From contig NZ_AP025293.1 of NCBI RefSeq assembly GCF_036492425.1, forward strand, positions 372,001 to 436,000: DNA of 64,000 bases. Direction: 5' to 3'. This document shows, one piece after another, positions 1 through 9,452 of the stretch. The DNA comes from Persicobacter psychrovividus (GTDB taxonomy: Bacteria > Bacteroidota > Bacteroidia > Cytophagales > Cyclobacteriaceae). The position numbers and the translations under genes are program-made. Below the pieces are notes generated by a model. It ran no database searches. It worked only from the letters and a program-made list of their open reading frames with translations, and had not been told where the DNA came from. Numbering within the stretch: the first letter of the stretch is position 1; the number at the start of each line of letters is the position of its first letter.

Positions 1-7
1 AAAAATA

Positions 8-3000
8 TTAAAATCCTACCTGAACCCCTACAATGAGGCTTCTGCCTGTTGGGTAAATTCTTGTCCCCTCAATACCAGAGAATGCCACCTCAGGGTCATA
101 TCCTTGATATTTGGTGAAAGTCAGCAAGTTCTGACCTGCAGCATATACCCGCAGAGAATTCAAGAACGCTACATTTTCCATATTGAAAGAATAACCCACC
201 TGAAGATTTTTGAGTCTCAGGTAGCTACCATCCTGAATCCAGTAAGAAGAAACAGAGTTACGTTCCTTGAACTGATCGTGTGGAATTGCGCGTGGCTGGT
301 CGCTGTTAGGGTTTTGTGGTGTCCATGCATTCAACACATCCTTGGTCATGTTGAAATCATTGAAATATCCTTGACTGTAAAATTTAAGGGTAGAATAAAC
401 ATCATTTCCCTGAACCCCTTGCCATTGCATACTGAAGTCAAATCGCTTGTAATTTAAGCCCAGGTTAAATCCATAAACAAAATCCTGATTACCATCTCCA
501 ATAAAAGTACGGTCGTCGCCATCAATTTTGCCGTCAGGCACTCCTTCAGGACCACTGATATCCTTAAAGCGGAAATCTCCAGGCTTTGTACCTTGAAGTG
601 GTGTTGGGCCATTGGTGATCTCATCCTGTGATTTATAAATACCATCAGTTTCCAAACCATAAAAGGCAAATAATGAGTTGCCTGGCTCGATACGGTTCAT
701 ATCACCAAAGATCGCATTTCGGCCACGGTTAATTGCTGAAACACCATCCACCAAGGCAGTAACCTCATTGGTAAGGTAGGTACCGTTAACCCCAAAATTA
801 TAGTTTAACTCGCCAACTTTGTTGGTATAATTCAAGCTCAACTCAACCCCTTTGTTCTGTACTTCACCTGCATTCAGGAACATGTTCGCTCCACCGGTTG
901 AACGAGGAAGGTTATAGCTGATCAACAAGTCATTGGAGTTTTTAACAAAGTAGTCAATTGTACCTGTCAGCTTATTTTTAAGGAGAGCGAAATCTGCTCC
1001 AATATTCATTTGTTGCTGCTTTTCCCAAACCAGGTTTTGGTTCGCAAGTTGATCACCAGGAGCCACACCAACATCCATTGAGCCACCGAAAGGATATCTT
1101 GAATTTAGGTTCATGATAAAACGTGTAGCGTTGGCATCAATTTTATCGTTACCCAGGAATCCATAACTGGCACGGATTTTCAAATAGTTCACGACATCGT
1201 TCTTGAAAAAGTCTTCTTTAGAGAGTAACCAACCTACCGATCCAGAATAGAAATTATCGAAGAAATTTTCTTTGCTGAATTTTGAAGAACCATCACGGCG
1301 GAAGTTAAAGGTCGCCAAATACTTCTCGTCATAATCGTAAATTGCCCGACCGATATAAGAAAGTGTGCGCTCTTGAACCAAAAACCCCTGAGGGATACCA
1401 TTCACGTTGGCAGAACCGTTGATCTGTGGAAAATCCTGGCTTAACTGTCCACCGACTACGGTAATATGCTGCGAGCCATATTGGCTGTGCATGGCAGAAT
1501 GTCCAGCTAACAGGCCGAGGCTGTGTTTTCCGAAACTTGTTTTGTAGTTCAGTGTGTTTTCAAATAACCACGACGCAAATTCCCCTCTTGATTCCTGTAG
1601 CTCAGCACCATTAGGCAATCCTACTGCTGCAATGCCATTCCCAAGGTCAAAATAAGGTGCAAACATTTTCCGGTGAGTACCACTGTAATCGGCACCACCA
1701 TTCATTTTGTAAACCAAACCTTCAAGGATTTCAAACTCCCCATAAACATTACCCACAAAACGGTTATTCACCCTGCGGTTACTCACCAATTCCGTTGCCG
1801 CTACGGGGTTCAGCTTCTGAACATATCCATCAGCTGCTTTAGGTCCGTTAAATCCACCAACATTGTTTTCATCACGAACAGCAATGGCCGGTGAATTGGA
1901 AATGGCATGAAACATCATTCCTTTGTCACCAGTATTAAATTCCTCATCATAGTTGGCATTACTAAAGTACAAGGAAGCTCCCATTTTAAAACGTCCTGTA
2001 CGGGCATCGCCATTAAAACGAATTGATGTACGGTCAAAGCCTGTATTGTTGATCATACCTGCTTCATCATAATGACGAACGGAAGTATAGAAATGCGCAT
2101 TTTCAGAACCACCAGCTGCAGAAAATTCGAAGTTTTTCATTGGCGCTCTCTGAAGCGTTTCTTTTTGCCAGTCCGTATTATTTTCCAGCGGCTGCGACTC
2201 ATCTGCCAAATTAGCAATTCTTGGTTTTCCGGCATTATCGCGCGCCATATTGTACATTGTTCTGTACTCTTCCGCATTCAGCAAATCCAGTGTCTGTGTA
2301 GGTGCCTGTGTTCCAATAAAGGTATTGACATTAAAGCGAGTAGCTCCGCCTTTACCTCTTTTGGTAGTAATAATAACGACACCATTGGCTGCCCGCGCCC
2401 CATAAATAGCCGCAGCAGATGCATCTTTCAGCACGTTAATAGACTCAATATCAGAAGGGTTGATCGTTGTAAACGCACCACCATTGGCCATTATGAATCC
2501 ATCAACCACATACAAAGGGTCGCTACCACCTGTAATACTTGCTGTACCACGAATACGCACCGAACTTTCTGCTCCCGGGCCTGTTCCGCCAGTAGAAATC
2601 TGAACACCAGCAACCTGACCTTGCAAAGCAGACTGCACATCCGCTACTGGGCGGCCTTCAATCGCTTTCGAGTCGATAGATGCGATGGCTCCGGTAATAT
2701 TCTGTTTCTTTTGTGTACCGTAACCAATCACGACCAATTCTTCGAGTTCAGTAACATCTTCTGTAAGTGTTACTTTAATGAAGCTTTGGTTACCTACTGT
2801 AATTTCCTGACTTTCATAACCGATAAAAGAAACTTTTATCTTAGCATCTTTATTGGTCAGTTCAAGAGAGAATGCCCCTTCAAAATCAGTAATTACCCCG
2901 TTGGTAGTTCCTGCCTCTACAACAGATGCACCAATGATAGGAGTAGCATTGGCATCGAGTATTTGTCCCGAGATCTTCTGTGCGATTGCTGCACTCGAAA

Positions 3001-3058
3001 GCCCGATGAGCATCACAAACAGCAAGATGAGATGTTTGTTTAGATAATGTTTTAACAT
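8..3058 (-). CDS. SusC/RagA-family TonB-linked outer membrane protein
   Basis: This is an outer membrane TonB-dependent transporter of the SusC/RagA family, which imports oligosaccharides or other polymer fragments together with a SusD lipoprotein. Residues 1-26 form a signal peptide ending in a hydrophobic stretch and AIAQ. A carboxypeptidase-regulatory-like beta domain follows (about 27-115, starting KISGQILDANATPIIGASV), then the TonB plug with the family signature VLKDASAAAIYGARAANG near residue 215, then a long beta-barrel ending in the aromatic-terminated QVGF. The 1016-aa length is normal and the gene is complete, with its stop at the window edge. The expected SusD partner would lie downstream on the minus strand, outside the window. 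The substrate cannot be read from the sequence. Family assignment is very safe. Confidence 0.97.
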   Translation of the reverse strand: MLKHYLNKHLILLFVMLIGLSSAAIAQKISGQILDANATPIIGASVVEAGTTNGVITDFEGAFSLELTNKDAKIKVSFIGYESQEITVGNQSFIKVTLTEDVTELEELVVIGYGTQKKQNITGAIASIDSKAIEGRPVADVQSALQGQVAGVQISTGGTGPGAESSVRIRGTASITGGSDPLYVVDGFIMANGGAFTTINPSDIESINVLKDASAAAIYGARAANGVVIITTKRGKGGATRFNVNTFIGTQAPTQTLDLLNAEEYRTMYNMARDNAGKPRIANLADESQPLENNTDWQKETLQRAPMKNFEFSAAGGSENAHFYTSVRHYDEAGMINNTGFDRTSIRFNGDARTGRFKMGASLYFSNANYDEEFNTGDKGMMFHAISNSPAIAVRDENNVGGFNGPKAADGYVQKLNPVAATELVSNRRVNNRFVGNVYGEFEILEGLVYKMNGGADYSGTHRKMFAPYFDLGNGIAAVGLPNGAELQESRGEFASWLFENTLNYKTSFGKHSLGLLAGHSAMHSQYGSQHITVVGGQLSQDFPQINGSANVNGIPQGFLVQERTLSYIGRAIYDYDEKYLATFNFRRDGSSKFSKENFFDNFYSGSVGWLLSKEDFFKNDVVNYLKIRASYGFLGNDKIDANATRFIMNLNSRYPFGGSMDVGVAPGDQLANQNLVWEKQQQMNIGADFALLKNKLTGTIDYFVKNSNDLLISYNLPRSTGGANMFLNAGEVQNKGVELSLNYTNKVGELNYNFGVNGTYLTNEVTALVDGVSAINRGRNAIFGDMNRIEPGNSLFAFYGLETDGIYKSQDEITNGPTPLQGTKPGDFRFKDISGPEGVPDGKIDGDDRTFIGDGNQDFVYGFNLGLNYKRFDFSMQWQGVQGNDVYSTLKFYSQGYFNDFNMTKDVLNAWTPQNPNSDQPRAIPHDQFKERNSVSSYWIQDGSYLRLKNLQVGYSFNMENVAFLNSLRVYAAGQNLLTFTKYQGYDPEVAFSGIEGTRIYPTGRSLIVGVQVGF

Positions 3059-3392
3059 AAGAGTAGGTTAAAAATGTTGGTTGTAAAAAAATTCATCACT
3101 TCTCAGGTGATGTAACATGATGGTATTTAGTAAAAAGTACCGCCCGAACTCTGTTTGATTTCAAATTAAGACAAATTAGAAAGCGAAGAAAAAATCCCAA
3201 GGCTTTAATTTATCCTACTTAGCTTTCCTAAAAGCACGGTTTTCATGACCTATTCGCACTAAAACACAATAAATAGCACAAAAAATTGTTTAACCTTAAA
3301 TTGCATAAAAAATCGCAAAAAAAAGAGTCTTAAAAGACTCCTAATTTTAGTTTTTTTCAAAATCGAAGATATTTACCTCCTTTGATTTACAA
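3059..3392 (-). promoter_or_regulatory. AT-rich promoter/leader region of the SusC gene
   Basis: This 334-bp stretch contains no convincing gene. It is AT-rich and must hold the promoter of the leftward SusC gene; the leader is about 250 nt. On the minus strand a TAATTTG motif near 3166-3180 resembles the Bacteroidota -7 box but is one base short of TANNTTTG, so I do not assign an exact promoter. A terminator for the upstream gene sits at its right end. Confidence 0.4.
3315..3340 (-). terminator. Rho-independent terminator
   Basis: GAGTCTT and AAGACTC pair around a 2-nt AA gap (the inner pairs will open). On the minus strand the stem is followed by a run of T, read here as A at 3316-3324. 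It lies about 50 bp beyond the stop of the leftward gene ending at 3393 and separates that gene from the SusC gene. Confidence 0.75.
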
Positions 3393-4265
3393 TTATCTTA
3401 AAAAAGCAATGGCGTGCGGGGGAAGATAAAAGATATTGAAGTCAATCCTGGCATTGGTTTTCAACATCACCTCTCGATTATTTTTCTGATCATCAAGGGC
3501 GGCCTGATAAACTTCTCCTTCTGAGGCCTGAAGGCCTGCCGGCAGATTTACCCTTAGGGTTTCTTCCCCATAATTAACAAAAAAGCCTTCCCATTTCCCC
3601 TGATCTTTTTCAAAAATCCGACCACCGAGCATGCGAAATCCTTCCATTCTGTCATTGTAAATATAAGCTGGCCGGTCCACTTCGATGCAAGCTTCGCGAT
3701 GCGCATATTTGATTAAGGTCCCCAGCTTTTTTGCAATCCACAAACCCTTATATTGATTTGCCAGAAAGTGATCTACATACTTCACTTGCTTAGAATCGCG
3801 CATTCTTTCGGTACAAGTAAGGTAGAAAATAGACCATTGTAAATTTTGCAACCAATAAGTATTGGCCTTTTGATCATCAGATTGGCCGAGCAGCGATGTC
3901 AGCTCCTGATCTGTATAGCCCTGATCTTCAATCGCCATACAGAACTCATTCGCTTTTTGCTTAGTTCTTACCCAGATATTTGGATAAATCTCATCCAGGT
4001 CCATGCCTGCCCATCGAAATCCCTGCTCCGCCTTCAAAACGGGCAATAAATCTGCCAGTGGCAAAAGGGAGGCATAGCTTGGCGGGGCAAACTTTTGATT
4101 TACTGCTGCCCTTACTGTTGGTTGCTGAGTGTTTTCTTCCCATTGCCCCACCACCACCGATTGCTCCAGAAAGCTGAAACTTGGCAGCAAAATCATGGCT
4201 AATAGCGTCCCGACAATAAAAACCGAGACCATCAAATGTCTTTTGTTCGTCACCATACCAAGCAC
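3393..4265 (-). CDS. Membrane-anchored exported protein of unknown function
   Basis: I do not recognise this 290-aa protein. An N-terminal hydrophobic segment (about residues 11-33, VSVFIVGTLLAMILLP) would anchor it in the inner membrane or act as a signal sequence. The rest is soluble, with a predicted helical middle rich in Trp, Tyr and Lys and a C-terminal part that reads like a small beta domain ending FYLPPHAIAFLR. Such an ending resembles the C-terminal beta-sandwich of glycosidase-like proteins, but no catalytic motif is visible. It is on the same strand as the ADP-ribosylglycohydrolase-like gene 75 bp upstream, so the two may be co-transcribed, and it ends before a clear terminator. 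Confidence 0.7.
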   Translation of the reverse strand: MLGMVTNKRHLMVSVFIVGTLLAMILLPSFSFLEQSVVVGQWEENTQQPTVRAAVNQKFAPPSYASLLPLADLLPVLKAEQGFRWAGMDLDEIYPNIWVRTKQKANEFCMAIEDQGYTDQELTSLLGQSDDQKANTYWLQNLQWSIFYLTCTERMRDSKQVKYVDHFLANQYKGLWIAKKLGTLIKYAHREACIEVDRPAYIYNDRMEGFRMLGGRIFEKDQGKWEGFFVNYGEETLRVNLPAGLQASEGEVYQAALDDQKNNREVMLKTNARIDFNIFYLPPHAIAFLR

Positions 4266-4340
4266 TTTAATTTCAATGCAAAAAAGGAGAAGTAATGAAA
4301 CTCCTCCTTTTTATACCTCATAAATATATCAACCTTAAGC

Positions 4341-6275
4341 TTACACCAACTCCTTATAGGCTTCTACAACCTGCTGTGGTAAGCTGAAATTCAATTCCGT
4401 TTCCCATTGTGTTTGGTGTGGGTGGCGGTCATGGTGTTCTTTAAGTCCTAAACTGACTTTAAAATCATCATTAATAAAATCGAAACGAACCAACAAAGTA
4501 TTGGTACCCTGCTCCAAAGGCAACTCCACAATTTCCGTGGAAGGCCAACGGCGCTTGAGTTGCTCATTCTGATGAAGCGTTTTGCCGTTCAGGCTTACGG
4601 TAACAAAGTTACTTGTTCCGATACAGAGCCATTTTTTTAGCGCTGTTGCTGACGAAATTTCTGTAGAAAGGTAAACTGTACGTTCCCCAATACCATAGAA
4701 ATATTTTTTAAGATCCACTTCAAGACCTGCAGGCTGAATCACCTGTGCGATAAAATCCTGCTCAAAAATTGCCGGCGTATGCCATGGCGTTTTCACCTTT
4801 GCCAAAAAGTCTTCGGCAGGTTTTTGCAAGTCGTGGTTCATGTAAGTTGCCGATGGCATGGAAGCCAAACCATGATCGGGATATTGCTTATGCATTGGCG
4901 CCAAACTGGCATCATCACGCATAAACGGCCCCATCATCAGCCATTGGCCGTAATACGGCAAGCCGCGCTCAAATTCAAATTTGAAAAGCTCATCCATTGT
5001 TACTTCTACCGTATAAGGGACAGCACTCGCAAATGGCTGGAAATCCTCATTGATGGTAAATTCAAAATTCACCACTACCGATGCGTCTTCTTGGATCGTT
5101 ACACCTGCAGGTTGAACAGTTGGAAATGCGGGTGAACTGATATTAAAAGTAAAAGACTTGGCTGAAGGCGATAGGTTTTCAATGTGAACAGCAATTGCTC
5201 CTTTGGCCTCAGCTTCAAAATCAGGAAATGCCAACACCTTTGTGAACAGCGCAAAAGGGGTGTCATTTTCAACAGTGAATTTCTCTTCCGTAGAAAAATC
5301 TACTACGGTGTGTGGTCCCTGAAACAACTGGGCTGCTTTGCAGGTCAGGTCCGTTAGTTCAGTGATGGTTTTTGGACAGTCAATTCCTGTAATTTCAGGG
5401 CTGACCATCAACTCGTTGCCAATGCGCTTTTTCCATAGAGCAGGAATTTCCGCGGCACCACGAACAATACCGAGGATTGATCCGGCAGTAGCCACAATAC
5501 AATCGCTATCGTGCCCATAATGCAAGGCTTCGATCAATTTATCGAAATCCCCTTTAGAATCGAGCAATGAAAGTACCGTAAAGGCCACATTCATCGGTGC
5601 AGAAGTAAAATCAGCATCGCCATAAGCCGATTTGATGCGTCCTTTGGTCGCTTCTACGCCAAATTTCTCATACCAGGAAAATACATTTTTAACCATCTTA
5701 TAGGTCAAACAATCCTGGTCAATATATTTAAGTCCTTCCAAAAGAATGGCAGGGATATCCGTCATCGTAAAAGCGATCGCCTCACAAGCGGCCTGATAAG
5801 CTTCCGCATCATCAGAAAAACCACAATGGTCCAATCGCGAATCCATTCTGGCAAAATAAGCTGCTTTCTCCGGGTTCCCGGCACACAGCATTCCCCAAAG
5901 CTCGCTACGAATTGGCGAGCCCATCGAGGCATTCCAATAGGTGTTGTTATGCGATCCGGTATCTGGGTGGTCCAGACCTACCCGAATGTTACGGGTGGCA
6001 ATACCATACTCATTCCATGGAAAATCCACATGATTTTTCCAATGCTCACGGAAATCTGAAGGGCGAATTTTATTCCCTTTTTTCAGCACCATGTCGAGCC
6101 AGAGAATCTGAAGATCCAGGTCGTCATTACAAAAATTGGTTTCAAAAAGTTCGTCACTCAGTGGAATTTCATTGAAGCATTTATAGCCTTCAATAGGTGC
6201 GCCGAGAATCCCTCCGGCACATTTGCCCATCCAACCGCCTAAAACCTTATCGTTGTACTCTTTTATTGTTAACAT
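4341..6275 (-). CDS. ADP-ribosylglycohydrolase-family protein with C-terminal beta domains
   Basis: The N-terminal 300 residues match the ADP-ribosylglycohydrolase (DraG/ARH, PF03747) fold. Visible motifs are KCAGGILGAPIEG near the start, CNDDLDLQ (Asp pair for metal binding), GFSDDAEAYQ and the late HDSDCIVATAGSILG, all in the expected order. Family members bind two Mg ions and hydrolyse N- or O-glycosidic bonds of ADP-ribose or related nucleosides. The remaining about 340 residues form beta-rich domains, an unusual extension that could bind carbohydrate. I choose the start at 6275 (MLTIKEYNDKVLGG) because conservation begins there; a further in-frame start at 6320 adds 15 unconserved residues. 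It faces away from the AraC and NCS1 genes, suggesting a shared regulated locus for a nucleoside or glycoside, which is inference. Confidence 0.85.
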   Translation of the reverse strand: MLTIKEYNDKVLGGWMGKCAGGILGAPIEGYKCFNEIPLSDELFETNFCNDDLDLQILWLDMVLKKGNKIRPSDFREHWKNHVDFPWNEYGIATRNIRVGLDHPDTGSHNNTYWNASMGSPIRSELWGMLCAGNPEKAAYFARMDSRLDHCGFSDDAEAYQAACEAIAFTMTDIPAILLEGLKYIDQDCLTYKMVKNVFSWYEKFGVEATKGRIKSAYGDADFTSAPMNVAFTVLSLLDSKGDFDKLIEALHYGHDSDCIVATAGSILGIVRGAAEIPALWKKRIGNELMVSPEITGIDCPKTITELTDLTCKAAQLFQGPHTVVDFSTEEKFTVENDTPFALFTKVLAFPDFEAEAKGAIAVHIENLSPSAKSFTFNISSPAFPTVQPAGVTIQEDASVVVNFEFTINEDFQPFASAVPYTVEVTMDELFKFEFERGLPYYGQWLMMGPFMRDDASLAPMHKQYPDHGLASMPSATYMNHDLQKPAEDFLAKVKTPWHTPAIFEQDFIAQVIQPAGLEVDLKKYFYGIGERTVYLSTEISSATALKKWLCIGTSNFVTVSLNGKTLHQNEQLKRRWPSTEIVELPLEQGTNTLLVRFDFINDDFKVSLGLKEHHDRHPHQTQWETELNFSLPQQVVEAYKELV

Positions 6276-6691
6276 CTCGATAAAAAAATTAAAGCCTTCA
6301 CTAACGACAACACCCGCCAAAGCTGTGGCTGTTGCTTAAATTGAAGGTCGGACAAAAATTGTTATGATGGCTTTTGATTTTAAAAATTAGAGCGAAATAA
6401 TTATTTCACGAGAAAAAGGAAAGCGCTCTAAGGAAGAATTAAGCAAGGTATTTTCTGTGGAAAAGAAAATCAGGAGGATAAATAAGAGGGCGCATAGCCA
6501 CAAAAAGCGGATAATTGAGTATTTTCAATAAATTACGAAATCCAAAGATTTCACTTTAAAAGACATCCATTAATTGTTTTTTAAGCTGATTATTATTTAT
6601 TTCGTTATTGATATTGCAAAAGAGATACTTCATTTTTTAAATCTTTTTCTATTCGAAAATTTTTACTAAACCCCTCACAAACCTTAGTTCT
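6276..6691. promoter_or_regulatory. Divergent intergenic region with a perfect palindrome
   Basis: This 416-bp AT-rich region separates the leftward ADP-ribosylglycohydrolase gene from the rightward AraC-type regulator and holds no gene. It contains a perfect 14-bp palindrome GAAATAATTATTTC at 6394-6407, flanked more widely by AGAGCG and CGCTCT (about 6390 and 6423). This nested dyad is a candidate operator, possibly for the adjacent regulator. Confidence 0.45.
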
Positions 6692-7801
6692 ATGACGGAC
6701 GCTTTATTTTTTTGGTCATTTATGCAGTGTGCAATTATGGGAGTTGCAATTGCAATTGTCAAACGCACACAAGTAAATTTGATCCTCTCAAGCATATTCG
6801 GTACCATGGCGGTTAACACCCTGCTGCAGTACCTATTTCGATTTACAGATTTAAAATTTCAGCTCCCTGAGCTGATGGTTTTTACTGATGTGCTTGACCT
6901 CTTACTGCCGGGTTTGGTTTTATGGTATATTTCTTCACTCTTTGGGGAGAAGGTAACCAATAAGCAAATTTGGTATTTTATTCCTGCCGCAGCAGGCTTT
7001 GTGCTCTCGGGCTTATTCATCCTATTTTTTGGCATTGAATTTCCTTCTTTTATTGGGAGTCCTTTTCACATGATCCTGCTGACCGCTATTGTATTCTGGA
7101 AAGGAATAGCGATCTATAAAGCACACACCAAATTGAAGATCATGAACGATCAGGCGGAAGCCAAGCAAAAAGAAGATTTGGTATGGCCTAAACTGTTGGT
7201 GGCCTTCCTGGGGATTACCCTTTATGTAGCGACCCTACAACTCATTTACCGAGGTGCCATTGTTCCTTTTGTGGGAAAAGCAGTGAACCAGTATATCTGG
7301 AATATTGTGCAGGTAAATTACATCATGTTTAACAGCAGCATTATTTTACTGACCCTGTTTTTTGCTTTAAAATTCCCAAAAACCTTGTCAGGAAATACCA
7401 TTGCGATAAAATCAGAGAAGGAATCTTCCGAGGATAATTCGCTGATGAACCATTATATCGCCAAACTGGAAAAGCTGATTGCTGAGGAAAAAATTCACCT
7501 GGAAACAGAGCTGAATGAGAAAGTGTTGGCAGAAAGGCTGGAAATTCAATATTATCTGCTCTCCCGTCTTCTTAATGATCACCTCGGGAAATCGTTCAGT
7601 GAGTTTATTAACGAACACCGAATCAAACACGCTCAAAATATTCTGGCCAACGATCAGGAGAAATCCCTGACCAATTTTGCCATTGCCGTGGACAGCGGAT
7701 TCCGCTCAGAATCTGTGTTTTATGTAAATTTCAAAAAACACACGGGCATGACCCCACGCCAATATCGCATCAAAGCACAGAAGGCGCAGTTTGTCGCATA
7801 G
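6692..7801 (+). CDS. Membrane-bound AraC-family transcriptional regulator
   Basis: This 369-aa protein joins a membrane sensor to an AraC DNA-binding domain. Residues 1-225 contain about six or seven hydrophobic segments, such as LLLPGLVLWYISSLFG and MILLTAIVFWKGIAIY. The C-terminal about 110 residues form the double helix-turn-helix, with the family motifs FSEFINEHRIKHAQNIL and SGFRSESVFYVNFKKHTGM followed by TPRQYR. Regulators of this layout in Bacteroidota activate nearby catabolic genes from the membrane. It sits between the ADP-ribosylglycohydrolase gene and an NCS1 permease gene, so those are its likely targets. A strong terminator follows, making it monocistronic. Confidence 0.92.
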   Translation: MTDALFFWSFMQCAIMGVAIAIVKRTQVNLILSSIFGTMAVNTLLQYLFRFTDLKFQLPELMVFTDVLDLLLPGLVLWYISSLFGEKVTNKQIWYFIPAAAGFVLSGLFILFFGIEFPSFIGSPFHMILLTAIVFWKGIAIYKAHTKLKIMNDQAEAKQKEDLVWPKLLVAFLGITLYVATLQLIYRGAIVPFVGKAVNQYIWNIVQVNYIMFNSSIILLTLFFALKFPKTLSGNTIAIKSEKESSEDNSLMNHYIAKLEKLIAEEKIHLETELNEKVLAERLEIQYYLLSRLLNDHLGKSFSEFINEHRIKHAQNILANDQEKSLTNFAIAVDSGFRSESVFYVNFKKHTGMTPRQYRIKAQKAQFVA

Positions 7802-7836
7802 CAACAATTACAACTAATACCCTCTACATTTCAAGA

Positions 7837-7865
7837 AGAGCTTTATTTCAAAGCTCTTTTTTTTA
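7837..7865 (+). terminator. Rho-independent terminator after the AraC gene
   Basis: The arms AGAGCTTT and AAAGCTCT pair around a 5-nt loop and are followed by eight or more T residues. It sits 36 bp after the stop of the AraC-type gene. Confidence 0.9.
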
Positions 7866-7937
7866 CCTCTTTAATATTATAAAAGAATAGAAATTTATAA
7901 CACAATAGCCTTAAATTGACATACACAAAATGCCAAA

Positions 7938-9377
7938 ATGATGAGAGGATTACAAGTAGGAAAGCGCATAAGTCGTGTTGATGAATTTGAGCAAAGCAAA
8001 GTACCGCAACAGAAGCTGAAAAGTGCGTCCAATTTTTTGGGCATCATGACCAGCGAACATATTGCCGGTACGGAGTTTGTCATTGGTCCGCTGTTTGTCT
8101 TACACGGTGCTTCCACGATAGATGTATTCTTGGGTCTGCTGTTTGGTAATCTACTCGCCTCGCTGAGTTGGGCGCTCATCTGTGCTCCTGCGGCCACCAA
8201 AACACGTCATACGGTATTTTATCAACTTGAAAAAATCAGCGGACTTGGGCTGGTGAGTATTTATAACTTAATCATCGGGCTGTCATTTTGTATTACCACG
8301 GCCTTAATGCTGATGGTTTCCGCTTCCGCTTTGGGGCTGATCTTCAATGTTGAAAGCCCTGGTATTCAGGACCTCTATCCTTCGAGCCCGTTATGGGTAT
8401 TGCTGGTCATTGGAATCAGTTTCATCATTATCTATATCGCCGCATTTGGCTTCGACCGCATCGCGCGATTTGCAAAGATATTTGCCCCCTGGATTCCGAT
8501 GATAATTATAGGGTCGGCCATCGCCACCCTTCCCTCTTTGGGCGTCAGTAAATTATCTGATTTCTGGAGTGTTGCTAATGAAAAAATATGGACAGGAGTT
8601 CCTATTGAAGGTTATTCAAAATATACTTTTTGGCACATTTTATTCTTTGCCTGGCTGTGTAACAGTACCATGCACCTTGGCCTTTCAGACATGACCATCT
8701 TTCGTTATGCCAAAAGATCTTCCTATGGATTTCTGTCTGCTTTTGCCATGTACACAGGACATTTAATGGCGTGGATCGCCTCCGGAATCCTCTGTGCCAA
8801 CGTCATCATGAATGGCATTTATAACCCTTCAGCAGCAGAAATCGCCTACCTCGGCGCAGGCATTACCGGGGCAATTTGCGTGGCTATTGCAGGCGGAACC
8901 ACCGCTATTCCTTCCATGTATAGGGCCGGCATGGCCTTCCATGCTTTTCTGCCCATGTTCAGACGATGGAAAGTAACTTTTATTATCGGTGCCGTGACGA
9001 CCATCATCGCTTGCTTCCCTATTTTTGTCACCAAACTCGATCAGGTTCTGGGCATTATCGCGCTGATTGCCGCGCCTGTAGGGGCGATTGTAATTGCCGA
9101 TTTATACCTATTTCCGAAGCTAAAACTAAAGCAGGAACTTGCACAAAAAGAAACCCTTTACATTAATCCGGCGGTAATGGGCGCCTGGTTTTCCGGTGTG
9201 GCCTGTGGGTACATGATTTACTATTATATGCACCTTGATTTTTACTTCTTCGTAACCTTGCCCGCCTGGGCAATGACCCTGGCAACCTACTTGCTATTTT
9301 CTTGGTTGCAACAGAAAAAACTGGTATTCAAGGCCAAAATGACCATCTCTTTCAGGAACTATGATATTGAGGAGTAA
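7938..9377 (+). CDS. NCS1-family nucleobase/cofactor-precursor permease
   Basis: This 479-aa integral inner membrane protein has about 12 hydrophobic segments and fits the nucleobase:cation symporter-1 family, which imports purines, pyrimidines, allantoin or thiamine precursors with a cation. Visible features are the N-terminal cytoplasmic KSASNFLGIMTSEHIAGTEF segment opening TM1, a GFDRIARFAKIFAPWIPM loop-helix, and the central TFWHILFFAWLCNSTMHLG segment. Length is typical. The family signature is weaker than in classical cytosine permeases, so the substrate is open. It lies downstream of the AraC-type regulator, beyond a terminator, and may work with the ADP-ribosylglycohydrolase-like enzyme in nucleoside or nucleobase salvage. 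Confidence 0.8.
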   Translation: MMRGLQVGKRISRVDEFEQSKVPQQKLKSASNFLGIMTSEHIAGTEFVIGPLFVLHGASTIDVFLGLLFGNLLASLSWALICAPAATKTRHTVFYQLEKISGLGLVSIYNLIIGLSFCITTALMLMVSASALGLIFNVESPGIQDLYPSSPLWVLLVIGISFIIIYIAAFGFDRIARFAKIFAPWIPMIIIGSAIATLPSLGVSKLSDFWSVANEKIWTGVPIEGYSKYTFWHILFFAWLCNSTMHLGLSDMTIFRYAKRSSYGFLSAFAMYTGHLMAWIASGILCANVIMNGIYNPSAAEIAYLGAGITGAICVAIAGGTTAIPSMYRAGMAFHAFLPMFRRWKVTFIIGAVTTIIACFPIFVTKLDQVLGIIALIAAPVGAIVIADLYLFPKLKLKQELAQKETLYINPAVMGAWFSGVACGYMIYYYMHLDFYFFVTLPAWAMTLATYLLFSWLQQKKLVFKAKMTISFRNYDIEE

Positions 9378-9452
9378 CGGTGCTCCCGACATTTTTCTGA
9401 AAGGAAAACAATGACCGGCCAAAAAAGTCATTATGGTTAAGAAACCATTTCA

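Noticed and set aside
2072-3043. Long plus-strand frame (323 codons) opposite the SusC gene
   Set aside because: It is a shadow of the SusC gene on the other strand with Ser/Cys/Arg-rich composition and no domain.
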